Shown: positions 36,101 to 47,824 of the stretch, in pieces
How the letters are laid out: each line of letters starts with the position of its first letter
How positions within the stretch are numbered: the stretch's first letter is position 1
From: Phoronis australis
Taxonomy: Eukaryota > Phoronida > Phoronidae
Reading direction: 5' to 3'
Length of the DNA stretch: 64,000 nucleotides
Assembly: GCA_002633005.1 (NCBI GenBank)
Contig: NMRA01000203.1
Location: 566,393-630,392 of the forward strand
Position numbers and translations under genes: made by a program
Notes under the pieces: generated by a model
The model's input: the letters and a program-made list of their open reading frames with translations, nothing else
Databases searched by the model: none
Told to the model about the DNA's origin: nothing

Positions 36101-39100
36101 GAGACACATTCATTGGCAATTCAAGCATAACACATAACAAACTTGTTTTATCATTCTCTGTGGTTAAAAGTTAAAATAGAAAAAAAATCAATAAGAATTA
36201 TTAATCTTCATACATGGCACATCTTGGTAAAAAAAAATAGTTCCTCCCTGACGGAAGGATGCAAATTCTTTTCCAGAAAAATGAGAAAAAGAATCACACA
36301 AATATTTTATCTTATTCCCAGTGTGTTAAAATGGATCTGCAGTCTGAGCAAAAATGAGACATAAAGCAACAAGAACAACCCTTCACACATATGCAGTTTC
36401 ACAGTCATGCTCCACCTGAATATTGGGGACGGTGTGCCAACAAGAACTCTAGCACCATCTGGTGACCAAGAGAGGAGTGACACTCCCCCACCACCAACTC
36501 TACGTAAAGGTGTACAGCGCTCTGTTGCAACATCCCATAACATCATTGCAGAATCTGAAGGTGAGCCACTAATGAGAATACCACCTTTTGGACACCAGGC
36601 TAAGCACGTGACTGGCCCATGACCGGGTTGAGACAAAACCTGCACAGAACTTGAAGAAGGTCTGTAAAATCAGCAAAATGAAACATTAGTGAAAGTACTG
36701 AACACTTAACTGAATATAATGACAACAAAAATAAAGTACTCAAGTGTCAATTTATATTTATAACTTCACGTCTTGAGGACATGTTCAATAAATGTTACAT
36801 GAAATTAATAAGTGAAGATATAGTACATTTATTTAGAATTCCTCCGAAAGAATAAGTTCACGAAAGGATAACATGCATGTTAAAGCAATACAAAGTCATA
36901 TTTATCACTGGCAGTGCAGTACCTTGCTGTTAAAGCAACACAAAGTCATATTTATCACTGGCAGTGCAGTACCTTGCTGTTAAAGCAACACAAAGTCATA
37001 TTTATCACTGGCAGTGCAGTACCTTGCTGTTAAAGCAACACAAAGTCATATTTATCACTGGCAGTGCAGTACCTTGCTGTTAAAGCAACACAAAGTCATA
37101 TTTATCACTGGCAGTGCAGTACCTTGCTGTTAAAGCAACACAAAGTCATATTTATCACTGGCAGTGCAGTACCTTGCTGTTAAAGCAACACAAAGTCATA
37201 TTTATCACTGGCNAACTTGAAGAAGGTCTGTAAAATCAGCAAAATGAAACATTAGTGAAAGTACTGAACACTTAACTGAAAATAATGAAAACAAAAATAA
37301 AGTACTCAAGTGTCAATTTATATTTATAACTTCACATCTTGAGGACATGTTCAATAAATCTTACATGAAATTATTAAGTGAAGATATAGTGCATTTATTT
37401 AGAATTCCCCCGAAAGAATAAGTTCACGAAAGGATAACATGCATGTTAAAGCAACACAAAGTCATATTTATCACTGGCAGTGCAGTACCTTGCTGTTAAA
37501 GCAACATAAAGTCTTATTTATCACTGACAGTGCAGTACCTTGCTGCTAAAGATGTGGGGTCAACATGCCAGACTAATATCAAACTTTGACAGGCTACAGC
37601 AAGCACCGATGAACTGAAAGGCCTGAAACAAGGAAATTTAGATGATTAGAATCAAATAGATTGCGAATTTAGTGCAGACGAATTAAAAGCCTTGTACATA
37701 AATCCAATGTAGATGAATCGCTGATAATGCAAATTCAATGTAGATGGAAAACTGTGACTGCAAATTATGATGCAAAGACAAATTGACTATTCCTGATGAT
37801 TTTTGTGAATAACACACTTTCTATAATTACTGAAAATTCCAAAATATCCTGAGACAGTGTTGGTTGTGTTTATGACAATTAAAAGAACATACACATTATT
37901 GAATAACTTTTAAAAAATAAGTTACAATCATAAATGTTTCAGATTATAGGTCATCAAAACTGCATGACTTTTGCATGATGCTTTGTTGCATTTAACGGCA
38001 TCTCCATGCTTAACTGCTATTCCACGTATTTTCTAGAACAGACCCATCATTCCAGATCTTTTTCAAACTATACAAATCATGTTCTGTTATGTTATTGGGC
38101 TAAGAGACATGACAAGAAAATTTAAGAATAAAATAAGGACAATAGTGGTGATCAGTTAACTAGATGTAATTAGTTTAATTATCATTAAACTTAACCCAAG
38201 ATCACCAAAGAACCTTTGCCACCTACTTCCAAGCCAGATGAGCTACACTCTTCTGTAGTCTGTGTTTGAGCGTAGGGACAATGTCTGTCTTACTAGCATA
38301 TATACGAATGGTGTCATCAGGAAGTGCTACAGCATACTTGTCCGCTTGCGGGTGCCAAGCAAATGACCGGACAGGAGAAGTGTACCTGGAACAGAAATAA
38401 AAGTAAAGAATTATGAGTAGGCTGCTCAGTGATTTACTGACTGAAGCAACAAATACATTTCTGTGACAGAGTTGATTCGCTTCCAAATACTAACAAGGTG
38501 TTGTTACAGAGACCCTTCAGTGGGTTTACTTTATTATCACATGCTTGGGGCACCATACTTCCATATCAAAATTGGTGCCTTGAGCAAAAGACAAACAATT
38601 GGAGCTTCAAAAGTAGTTTAAACCACATGTAACTATAACTTTGATTTCAACTTGTTCCTTACTCACACGAGAAGTTTGCTCAGACCTGACAGTAAGTTAT
38701 TCTTCACGACCATGCTCGAATCATAAAATGACACACAAGCCCAACCAATAAGCTAGTCATTTCAATTATATCTTGAGAGCAATTAGTTAGCAGTGAACGC
38801 TGTGTTCATTCAGTTTCTTACGTCCATCACTTCAACTGAAGAGAAAAAATACTATTGAATTAATTTTGTTCTTACCAGTCCAACACACTTGCAAACTCAG
38901 CAATCATATCATCATTGGATAGCTGTAATGTAAAGACATTTAATGTTCCCATAAATGAGGCTCCTCTTAACACTTGTCACATTAAAGTTCTTAACCACCA
39001 ATGTCAAGTTTGTTNTCGTGCAACCCCATTTCCTCATCCTGGCCACCATTCCCGTACGTTTCTTCATAGTATTCTTTCAATTTTGCTCATAATCGTCGTC

Positions 39101-42100
39101 GCTTTCAAATTCCCTGCTTTCCGCCATTGTTCAATGCTAGTCACTGCTCTCTTGTGTTCAACCCATGACGTCACATGGCGGGAAATGTGAAAATTGGCAA
39201 AATTGAATGAAAAATCACAATTTCGAGCTAGTTACACAAAATAAACATGGGTTTAGCTAAATTTTACGTCATACATTTAGTTTGTGGCCACCGGTAATTC
39301 AAAATGTGCAAAAATCCATGGTGTGTACTGTTTAAACCACATGTAACTATAACTTTGATTTCAACTTGTTTTTTACTCACACGAGAAGTTTGCTCAGACC
39401 TGACAGTAAGTTATTCTTCACGACCATGCTCGAATCATAAAATGACACACAAGCCCAACCAATAAGCTAGTCATTTCAATTATATCTTGAGAGCAATTAG
39501 TTAGCAGTGAACGCTGTGTTCATTCAGTTTCTTACGTCCATCACTTCAACTGAAGAGAAAAAATACTATTGAATTAATTTTGTTCTTACCAGTCCAACAC
39601 ACTTGCAAACTCAGCAATCATATCATCATTGGATAGCTGTAAAGACATTTAATGTTCCCATAAATGAGGCTCCTCTTAACACTTGTCACATTAAAGTTCT
39701 TAACCACCAATGTCAAGTTTGTTAACAAAACAATACTTTCTGTTCAAACTCCTGGTGTTGACTTTAATTCCATGGGTATCCCTGGCACATTTACAGTCGT
39801 AAAAGTCTGGTTTTACACTTTTCCTTGTCATAAAACAGGTCGGACTTGTCGAAAGTAGGCACAAAAAGGCTACCGATAGATTTTCCTTTAAACTAGTTAA
39901 ACACAAACATGGTTGAAAGTTTTGGCAAAGATTACAAACTAGTATAATTATTTACCTATTTTTGCCTAGAACACAAATAGATTTTTCAAACAGTTACTTT
40001 CTGGAGAACAACAAATTGCAGGTAGCAATAAAATTGAGTTTAGGCACTGAAAAGGTACAGTTACTTAGTTCACACTAAAATACTAAATTCATAATATCAT
40101 TCATTGTTAATATATAATCCTTGACAAAGCCCAACAGTTGTTGTGTTTTACTATATAAGCCACTCACAGCCAAATGAGGAAACAGCGAACCATGGAGTGA
40201 GTTGGTCCACCGTATGAAAGCTAGCAGACTTCTAGCAACTTTGCTAATCCAACTAGGAACTGAAATGAAAGAAGTTGAATTAATAATTGAATAGAGGCCA
40301 GATTTATGAAATGTGACTTAAAAGTGTATTTGCAAGCTCCTAACTATGCTATGGTACAACAGGGACTAAACAACAATGCTATTTGAATATCATCCATGCT
40401 AAACAAAAAGCAGTAATGTATTCATTGATAACTTTTAAATGTGAAAACAAAGAATTCTGCCCATAGCTGACTTTTGCACTAATGACGTATCTTGAGGGCA
40501 TCATCCCCAACACCTCGCCACAATACTTACTGGACACGGTTGAGTGATTTACAGCGGATCATTTTCGACACAAAACTCGTTTTTAAAAACATTTGCCAAT
40601 TTTCAACGTACTTTATATTCACGTAGTCACTTAATAGTGTGTTTCTAACTAATTTGATCAAGCAATCACTATAAAGGTTTAGCCAAGTAATTATGAATGT
40701 TCCTTAGACAAAAAGCAATACAGAAACTATCTCTGTCAGTAAGTAACAGTTATGTGTTTATTTTCAAACTTTGCTAATTAAAGGTTTCTCCAAGTAATTA
40801 TCACATCACAGTCTAGAAATAATTTATAAGAGTACCAGTCACGTGTATATTTTCAGAAACTTTACAATATTGCTCTGGTGAGATTCATAATTTTTCAGAA
40901 ATAGTTGTGTGGAATGTAAGACCAAATTTCTGACTTAAGTCTTGAGTCAAACAAACCCCAGGTCTGCCACAATAACGGCAGTTTCGGTTATCAAAGACAA
41001 AAACATTGCAGCTCTGACAAAAAAATACATGACTGGTCAGCAATTCGTTTCTGGCTAGAGTACACACCAAAAGTGACGAGATAAAATGCCCATCATACAG
41101 TGATTTTGGCTACTCTGAAGGTGAATTCCACTCAGTCATGAATTCCACGTCATTTTGTCCAATTATTTTTGGCATGTGCTAAAGCAACATCTTCAATCTT
41201 CCATACCTCAACTATTACCGGTACATCCTTTCTTTACCATTAGCTACATCTGATGTTTTCGTTGTTCATCCTCAATAGCTCACAAGTCACTTACATACAA
41301 CTAGTCATGATAAATTGCGACATCTTTTGATTATTAGTACCTTCACTCTTGGTTGCTCCCAGCTCCTCGAGACTTCCTGCCAAGCCTTGTTCATGCCTAT
41401 GAAAATATCAAAATAATAAAACTTTCCTTGCAAACTTGCAGTGAACTGCTCCAATATCATTTCAGTCAAGCTGGCTTGGAACAGCAAGTGTTAAGAGTAA
41501 CATGGTATTTTAGGATATGTTGGGTGCCTAGGGCCAAAACATCACAGATAAATAAATAAAATGAGCAGATCAAGGACGATGATTGTACGCATAATTGAAC
41601 TGGTAAGCACAGACGGATTTCAAACAAAAATTTGACAAAAAATAAACTTGAACACAGAGCATTGGAATGCACCCATGAATACGCATACGGTGTGCTTCTA
41701 TGGGTCTTTTTAGTATCATAAAAATGGCCATTAGATGACGCAGAATGCGTCAAACCCATCCGAATTGAGAAGGTGGCATTGTCTATGTAATATACACCTA
41801 TTTGCCAAATTTCATGAAAATAAGCCAAGGAACTCCTAAGATATAGAGGCAAATGTAAAAAAATTGACACTAGGGGGCACAGCTATAGTCCGATAGGTCT
41901 CAAACTCATCATTGTCTGTTACCAATGCCATCTCGATAAAAGCCCATCTGCCAAATTTCCTTCAAGGGGTTAGGAGATGCAGTTGTCAAGAGAAAATGCA
42001 TGGCATTTACAAGTCAAAAACAAATTCTGACAACTTCCATCCAATCCCAATTCCGAATTAATGTCGCATAAAATCTGAGTCTTCTCCAGGGTGGTCCTAG

Positions 42101-45100
42101 TCGTCCAATACGTATCCGGATCTAACCGGTCGCTGATCACAGTTAGTAATAGCTTGGTTTAAAGGAATACTCATAAACAGGGATTTAACATCAAATTGAA
42201 ACACTGGTTTGCCCAGTTGGCACCTCTAAATCTTGTTGAACGTACGTTTTCATAGTTATTTCACCCAAACACAAATGTGATGGTGATAATATCACGAAGT
42301 ACATACATGCAATGTGTCTTTATTACCATTCCTCAAATTCACACGTACAGATCTATTTGTGAATGTGTTTCACATGTTTAGCTGTAGTGAAAAAAGTCCT
42401 CAATTAAATTAGCTTGGTGCTGTTCCCATCACAGTAGAGCAAGGGGTCAGACTGTTGTGCACCGGAACATAATGTGGCACAGAGAAGCACAGTGACCTTG
42501 GAATGTAGAATACAGCAGCTTCTGCGGAACACGTCTCACACTGTGTTGTCTTCCAGCAAATGGAATCTAACCACACACCTCTTTCAACGTATCCAGTATC
42601 TGACCCTGTATTGCACGCAGATATTCAAATAGTTTACGATTGGGTTCACGGAGGATTAGTATTCGCGGGCAGTAAAGTTCAAAGACCTTCACCCAACAAA
42701 ATTCTTTGCTCCCTCTTTTCCATTTAATATGAAGATGAAGTTTTCAACCAATGATCGAGATTTTTAAATAACTATTTACAAAAACGCATTTCCAATCTTG
42801 GGTTGTTCTTCGTAGTACCCGGTAACTGTAAAAGAGAAAAGAAAAACAACGATCACATATACTTGGGAGCCATTTTGATACGTAAGTGTTCTCCACGACC
42901 AGTTTTAACATGCCGCTTCAACAGGGTAGAGTTCAGTAATACTAGGACCTCTCAAACATCTAGCCAAAATCAAGCGTTCTCAATTAAAATACATGGCAAC
43001 ATCTTACGTAATCTTGCGAAGTCTTGCTTTTCAACGAAGTCCTAGCATTATTGAACTCAGGCCAGGTTTGCCGGTGCATCCATCTGGTTTGGGTAACCTG
43101 CAACATACGGGCTTTTTTTGCCCGTAACAAAGAATGCCAGCCAGGTCAAGTCCAGTCAGGTCTTTCTGACAGGATTGGATTTTCACCGACTATTATTTGG
43201 CATGACACACACAACAGGAAATTGTCACACATGAATAGGATTCTAGACATGATCAATCTTATTTAATAACTTGAAAATTTCAACCATTAAAAGAATGTGC
43301 CCAATGGGATTGTGTCATTCTGTACCAGTCAATGTGGCAAATGGTTGACCTAGATCACACCTGACCTGATGCAAGAAACCCCGAACACTTAAAACTGTCT
43401 TTGTTTACAATTCAATTTGAACCCAAAATGTAAAAATGTGGTGATAGTCTACTGTTTATGACCATAATATTCCGCAGCAGGACTGATTCCACATCAGGAC
43501 TTAACGTCGAAATGGATGATTAAAACAGGAAACACGAAACTTTTCAACAGTTGACTCTGTAGTTGTAAGTCTACGCCAAAGGAGAATGACTGCCTGAGCC
43601 TCGATTCGCTTTTTTCAAAACATGGACAAAAATGGATTTACATGTATCTATGGCACTGCACTAAAGACTGGTATAAAGGTTAAGATCTTGGCCACTTACC
43701 TTTAATATGAAAGTACTTTTAACAGGAAAATTAAGCGAGAAACTCTCACTTCGTCATCGAGAATTCTCTCTATGAAGTCCCCACCACAGCACACAAGATT
43801 ACGCTTACACAGTGGTGAATGGGTGCGCATAAAATACCGAGGCCACCCCTTCGCTTTACTTGACTTTTAGTCAATGTTGGCATGGTTTCTTTGAATTCTC
43901 TTGCCTCCGAAAATTGAGCAGGCGACCTAGTAAGCCTAAACGGTAAACGCAGGCCGCGGAAAAATACCTCTGAATTGTGTTTTGCTTTGAGAAAGTAGCA
44001 CCTACGCAGGTTTGACTAAGGCCATGACTCATTAAGACAAAGAAAAAAAACACGCCAGGGATTTACGGCCACAGAACCTGGCGCTTTTCTATTGCAGGAA
44101 CAATTGGGAAGGAGGCGTTGGGCGGGGCGGGGGCAGGTGTCCTTGCGGCTTCTTTCAAGTTGACAATGTTTCTGTCTGACGGAGTCAAACGCCAGTTACC
44201 CACTCAACATCCGGGTATGAAGTTCGCGTTTTAATGTATAGATGATGCTGGAAGGTAACTTATCATCCTTCACACTCTAACAGAGTCAGTGACATGAACA
44301 TTCATTCTATATAATTATCTAGTTAACAATTTCTGCAGACAGCAGTACCGCACTAGCAATATTTACTAACCAGCCACAAACAACTTTCTTCCAGACAGTC
44401 TCTTTGTGCTCCAGAAATGCTGATCTGGCACTGTCTTTTGAGCTAAAAGATTTATGTAGTGACTCTCCGGCCAGATCTAACACTGGGTAGGTGGAGATCT
44501 GAAACCAAAATAAATATATCTAAGCCTCTGAGAACTTGATGACGAATGAAATATTTTCTGGTCAGATATGTCTCGAGCAACACAAGCCCGTCATAGGGCG
44601 AGAAGTTAAGGGCCAAAGCGCAAAATAACAAAAAATATAGAAACCGCAGTGTATGCTGTTTCGTCATAATTATAAGGGAAACCACACACTACTTCACTAC
44701 ATAAGACTCTATCCTGCATCTAATAGTCATTATCAAACAGCTGTGAAATAATGAATCTGCTAAATCAGTAGTACTAGTAGGTGAAAGTAACATTTAATTG
44801 ATCGGCATGTTGCTAAATTACTTTTGTTGTGTTAAGGTATTTGAATGACAAGCAAAATATGTCTTAGCTCAAAACATGAAATTGGGTGCTTTGTGTCTGC
44901 CCATCACGCCAAAGTCACTTTCATACTCTCACATTCAAGGCTTTGTGTCAGATGTTTTCCTCTCACTGTAAAATGGCATTGGAGACCAACTAGTGTGTGG
45001 AAAATTTCTGAGACAGCAGTCCAGAGGGGTACAATATGTCAGCTGAGAACTTAGAACATCCATCCTCCTAGAACGTTGACATTACAAAAAGGAAAATTTT

Positions 45101-46090
45101 TGAAGGAAGCCTATGTGCCAAAGGCCAGGTGACTGTGTGTAAGGCAGTACCATGAACCTTCTTACCAAAGTAAACAAATTGTTCAATTCTGGAAAATTTA
45201 CGTTCACTTGATGAAGAATGTACAGTTAACGGCAACACTAATTATTAAGAAATCTTTCATTTTTATTAGTTTTTAGTCAAACATTTTTTGACATGATACT
45301 CATAAAAATGGCTTGGTCAGTACATATTATGAAAACACTTCATTTCAGCATGAAGGGAGTAGCAACAATTGATGTAACAAAACATCCTCAAAGAAATCTT
45401 AGATCTTGGTGAATATTTATTGTCAGTATCAATCATGTTCATTACATAACATTAGCGGCTAACATATACAACAAATAAATAATCACTTTTAGGTTCTGTT
45501 AAAATTCATAACATCAATGTCTGAATAGTTTAAACAAAAATACGTTGTGTAAATTCACAAGCAAAGAACTTTGAGATGTGAGATATTACCCTTTGTCCCA
45601 GGCTACATTTATTACACAGAAATAGTTTGTAACTGCACTCAGCACTGGCAGCAAAACATGGCAGCAAAGTGTGTGGCTTTTTGATGACAAGACAAAAGAG
45701 GCAAAAATTTATGGAATGCACATTATCTTTAAACCTGGTCTAAGTCCAGTTCAAACCAGGTTTAACTCTAAACCACTTTTATGAAATCGACTGTCAAATC
45801 AGATTTAACTTTTACACATATTTTATGATTTAATGAATGTGTGCAAAATATCTATACAAATTTGGGGTTTTTTAAGTTAAATTAAGTAAAACTGTTTGAA
45901 ATCATGCAATTATCAGTTCAAGACGTGCCCATAGTTGAGCTCTCATCTTTCAGTAAGACTGTTAAAAACTCACTTCTCTATTAAGTGATATCTGACCAGG
46001 CTCTATAGAGAATACCAGCTCACTGTTGACCTCGCAAGTTGTGGCAGCTCCATCTGGTGGAGGTGGTGGAAAACTCAACAATGCACTCAT
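30189..46090 (-). CDS. AAAS: aladin, nuclear pore WD-repeat protein, 13 coding exons
   Basis: WD-repeat nucleoporin of the nuclear pore, anchored through NDC1; human mutations cause triple-A syndrome. Coding exons in transcript order: 46090-45974, 44498-44371, 41396-41341, 40259-40168, 38922-38876 (duplicate 39636-39590), 38385-38227, 37622-37539, 36661-36416, 35718-35467 (duplicate 33632-33381), 34538-34471 (duplicate 32451-32384), 31299-31233, 30633-30549, 30314-30189. Using each duplicated exon once gives 1527 nt, a continuous frame of 508 residues (human 546). Landmarks: N-terminal [117 protein letters not shown] and the last blade [13 protein letters not shown]. The C-terminal tail after the propeller is shorter than in human. 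The ATG directly follows TCTTTATAG, so a noncoding first exon upstream is possible. Confidence 0.93.
31978..36162 (-). repeat. AAAS exons 9-10 region present twice around an N
   Basis: 31978-34077 and 34079-36162 are the same about 2.1-kb sequence, meeting at the N at 34078. Each contains one full copy of AAAS exons 9 and 10 with intact splice sites. The pairs differ by few substitutions (one synonymous change in exon 10: CAA or CAG). Order 9-10-9-10 breaks the reading frame (exon 10 ends in phase 1, exon 9 expects phase 2). It is therefore best read as two alleles placed in tandem and not as a real internal duplication. Confidence 0.85.
36648..37530 (-). repeat. AAAS intron 7 repeated around an N, with minisatellite length difference
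   Basis: 36648-37212 and 37214-37530 begin with the same acceptor-side edge of exon 8 (AACTTGAAGAAGGTCTGTAA) and intron sequence, and meet at the N at 37213. The 37214 copy holds only the first 14 bases of exon 8. The first version has about six to seven copies of the 50-bp unit and the second about two, which fits two alleles with different array lengths. Confidence 0.8.
36881..37212. repeat. 50-bp minisatellite derived from the AAAS exon 7 donor
   Basis: Head-to-tail 50-bp units (GTTAAAGCAACACAAAG, TATTTATCACTGGCAGTG, CAGTACCTTGCT), about 6.6 copies, nearly identical. On the minus strand each unit reads CTTTAACAGCAAG|GTACTGC, which is the end of exon 7 (CTTTAGCAGCAAG) with its splice donor. 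The true exon 7 boundary is at 37539, next to the shorter array of the other haplotype. Confidence 0.92.
38614..39722 (-). repeat. AAAS exon 5 region present twice; 39016-39328 inserted between
   Basis: 38614-39014 and about 39330-39722 are near-identical, each with the 47-nt exon 5 (38876-38922 and 39590-39636). The N at 39015 marks the join. The 39016-39328 stretch between them is unique to the second version and resembles 58080-58360 (both have CCGCCATTG, a TGCTCA/CGCTCA..AATCG segment and AAATAAA.ATG). It could be a dispersed repeat. Both exon copies have intact splice sites. Confidence 0.75.
41640..41990 (-). repeat. modular repeat copy in AAAS intron 2
   Basis: Minus strand: module A (TTTGGCAGATGGGCTTTTAT, GTGCCCCCTAGTGTC), module B (TATCTTAGGAGTTCCTTGGC, TTCATGAAATTTGGCAAATA, ATCTAATGGCCATTTTTAT) and tail (ACCCATAGAAGCACACCGTA, CATGGGTGCATTCCAATGCT). 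Single A-B-tail unit, useful for defining the module order. Confidence 0.8.
42128..42224 (-). mobile_element. reverse transcriptase fragment, Penelope-like
   Basis: The minus strand encodes [20 protein letters not shown] followed by LNQAITN. The FDVKSLF-x-x-IP core is the motif-A region (with the catalytic Asp) typical of Penelope-like reverse transcriptases. Stops lie close on both sides and no other RT motifs could be read, so this is a dead fragment inside AAAS intron 2. Confidence 0.6.
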
Positions 46091-47824
46091 CTATAAAGAC
46101 ATATGAACAACAGTGCAAAATCAAGGCAATACAGGATTAGGCTTAGGGCTAGGCATGAGGTTTGGTTTAATGGTTATGAGTGGCTCCCCATAACCTTCTG
46201 TACATTTCCGTTGTGATTTCAAACACATTGACTATAATGGAGTTCAGTCTTCAATTTCGTTGATGGCATTAAGGACAATATGCCCATTTTAGAAAAATAA
46301 TGTTGACAGCCTGAATATTTGTTGGGGCTGGAAGTTTAAGACTTCAACTCAACTGTCTCCAGGTGCCTATCTACAATCAAAAGGTGGTAAAAGTCGAGTA
46401 AATGGGGCCCTCTTGAATATGACTGCTGAGTAATGGAAATTTCCGTTTTTCAGTGAAAACTGGTTCCCATGACCCATAGCCATTTTGAAGAAGGACCTCT
46501 ATATTAGACTTTTACCAGCATATTCTAAACACGCCCTTCTAAACTAAACTATCCGTTCTAAAGTAGTCGTTCTAAACTAGCCATTCTAGACTAGCCGTTC
46601 TAAACTAGACAATGACACATTCTAATCAATAATGTAAGACGGAAGATTTTGAACAAATTACTTTTAACCTGGGCAAAGCTATCATTTAAGTCAAGTTACT
46701 GTATACACCATTCAAGGTAAAAGTAATACTATGTGCTGGTATTGTGGCCTAGTCTAGAGCACCACCTAACAGCCAAATCACAGACACTCTTATCAACCGC
46801 TTGACATGATGCTACATATAATTACTAATAGAAAGCAGGCACTCAACTCACGAAGGTGACAGAGGCATCAGAATACCACATATTTAAAGTAAGTAATATA
46901 ACGTCGAGTAGGCAATAATATCGCCATGTAGTACACCCCTATAAAAAGTTACTCATCTCAAAATACAGTTAATAACATTGAATAAAACATGAATATTTAC
47001 CGACTTGGGTTTATGGGTTTTTAATGGTTATCAAAACCGAAATTGATGACATTAAATGCTCATGCATGCAAGTCATATTGATAACATTAAATGCTCATGC
47101 ATGCAAGTCATATTGATAACTCACATGGGGAAAGTGTCCTGAGAAAGTGTTACGCACCTCTCATTGTCGGCAATTTCGATTCTGACAACTCATGCTATGA
47201 ACAGTCCCACTAAATAAGATTGGTCCTAACCCCGGTCGTCAAAGTAAATGGTGGGGTATGAAAAATTTAACTAGATTGTATTTATCCGCCTGATAAGAGT
47301 AAAGGTGGATAAATGCGGTGTTCCTACAGTTTCTTGTGCTAGTGGATGTGTTCACGACATGTGTTAAAAAACTATAAACCACTGGCAGTAATTTAGGAAT
47401 TCATGGAAGCTTCAGTTTGGCGCAGGTATCAGTTTGGTTCACCACCAGACACCAAACTGAAGTGCACCAAATCAGTTTGGCGCAGCATCAGTTTGGGCTA
47501 CACCATAGCCAGCCATGTAACGTGGTCAATTGAAATACTTTCTAGTTATTGTACACAATGAAAAACTTACTAGTAGCGGCTACCATAAAAAGATTTGGAA
47601 TTCTTTGCCAAATTTATCTTAATTCCCGCAAACATGCTTCATCGAGGAGTCGAGGACATGTAATGATATAACCAGAATGGATCGCTGAAGATATTTAAAA
47701 GCATTTTTTAAGCGACGGTTGTAAGTGTAAAATATATTTTTGACATGGCGAATTTCGGTAATTGAATTTGGCCTACTGCCCATTTAAAATACACGACATG
47801 AGATTAATACAGAAAGTGATGGGA
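46091..47824. other. intergenic upstream of AAAS; short repeats only
   Basis: No gene seen. It should contain the AAAS promoter and any noncoding first exon, but I cannot place them. Holds the CCGTTCTAAACTAG repeat (46528-46608), a 35-bp direct duplication (CATTAAATGCTCATGCATGC.., 47050-47118) and repeated CAGTTTGGCGCAG/CAGTTTGG words at 47412-47500. Confidence 0.4.
46528..46608. repeat. imperfect 14-15-bp tandem repeat
   Basis: About five to six copies of a (C/T)CGTTCTAAACTAG-type unit with substitutions (CCATTCTAGACTAG, TCGTTCTAAACTAG). Confidence 0.8.

Noticed and set aside
31978-36162. A real tandem duplication enlarging the aladin propeller
   Set aside because: The exon order would be out of frame, the copies are joined at an N and intron sequences are duplicated with allele-like divergence.
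40885-41070. Minus-strand peptide with a Cys-x2-Cys ... Cys-x2-Cys pattern (FFCQSCN, CRYCG) in AAAS intron 3
   Set aside because: Only 61 codons, no recognised zinc-ribbon family and no splice context; could be a decayed repeat ORF but I cannot support it.
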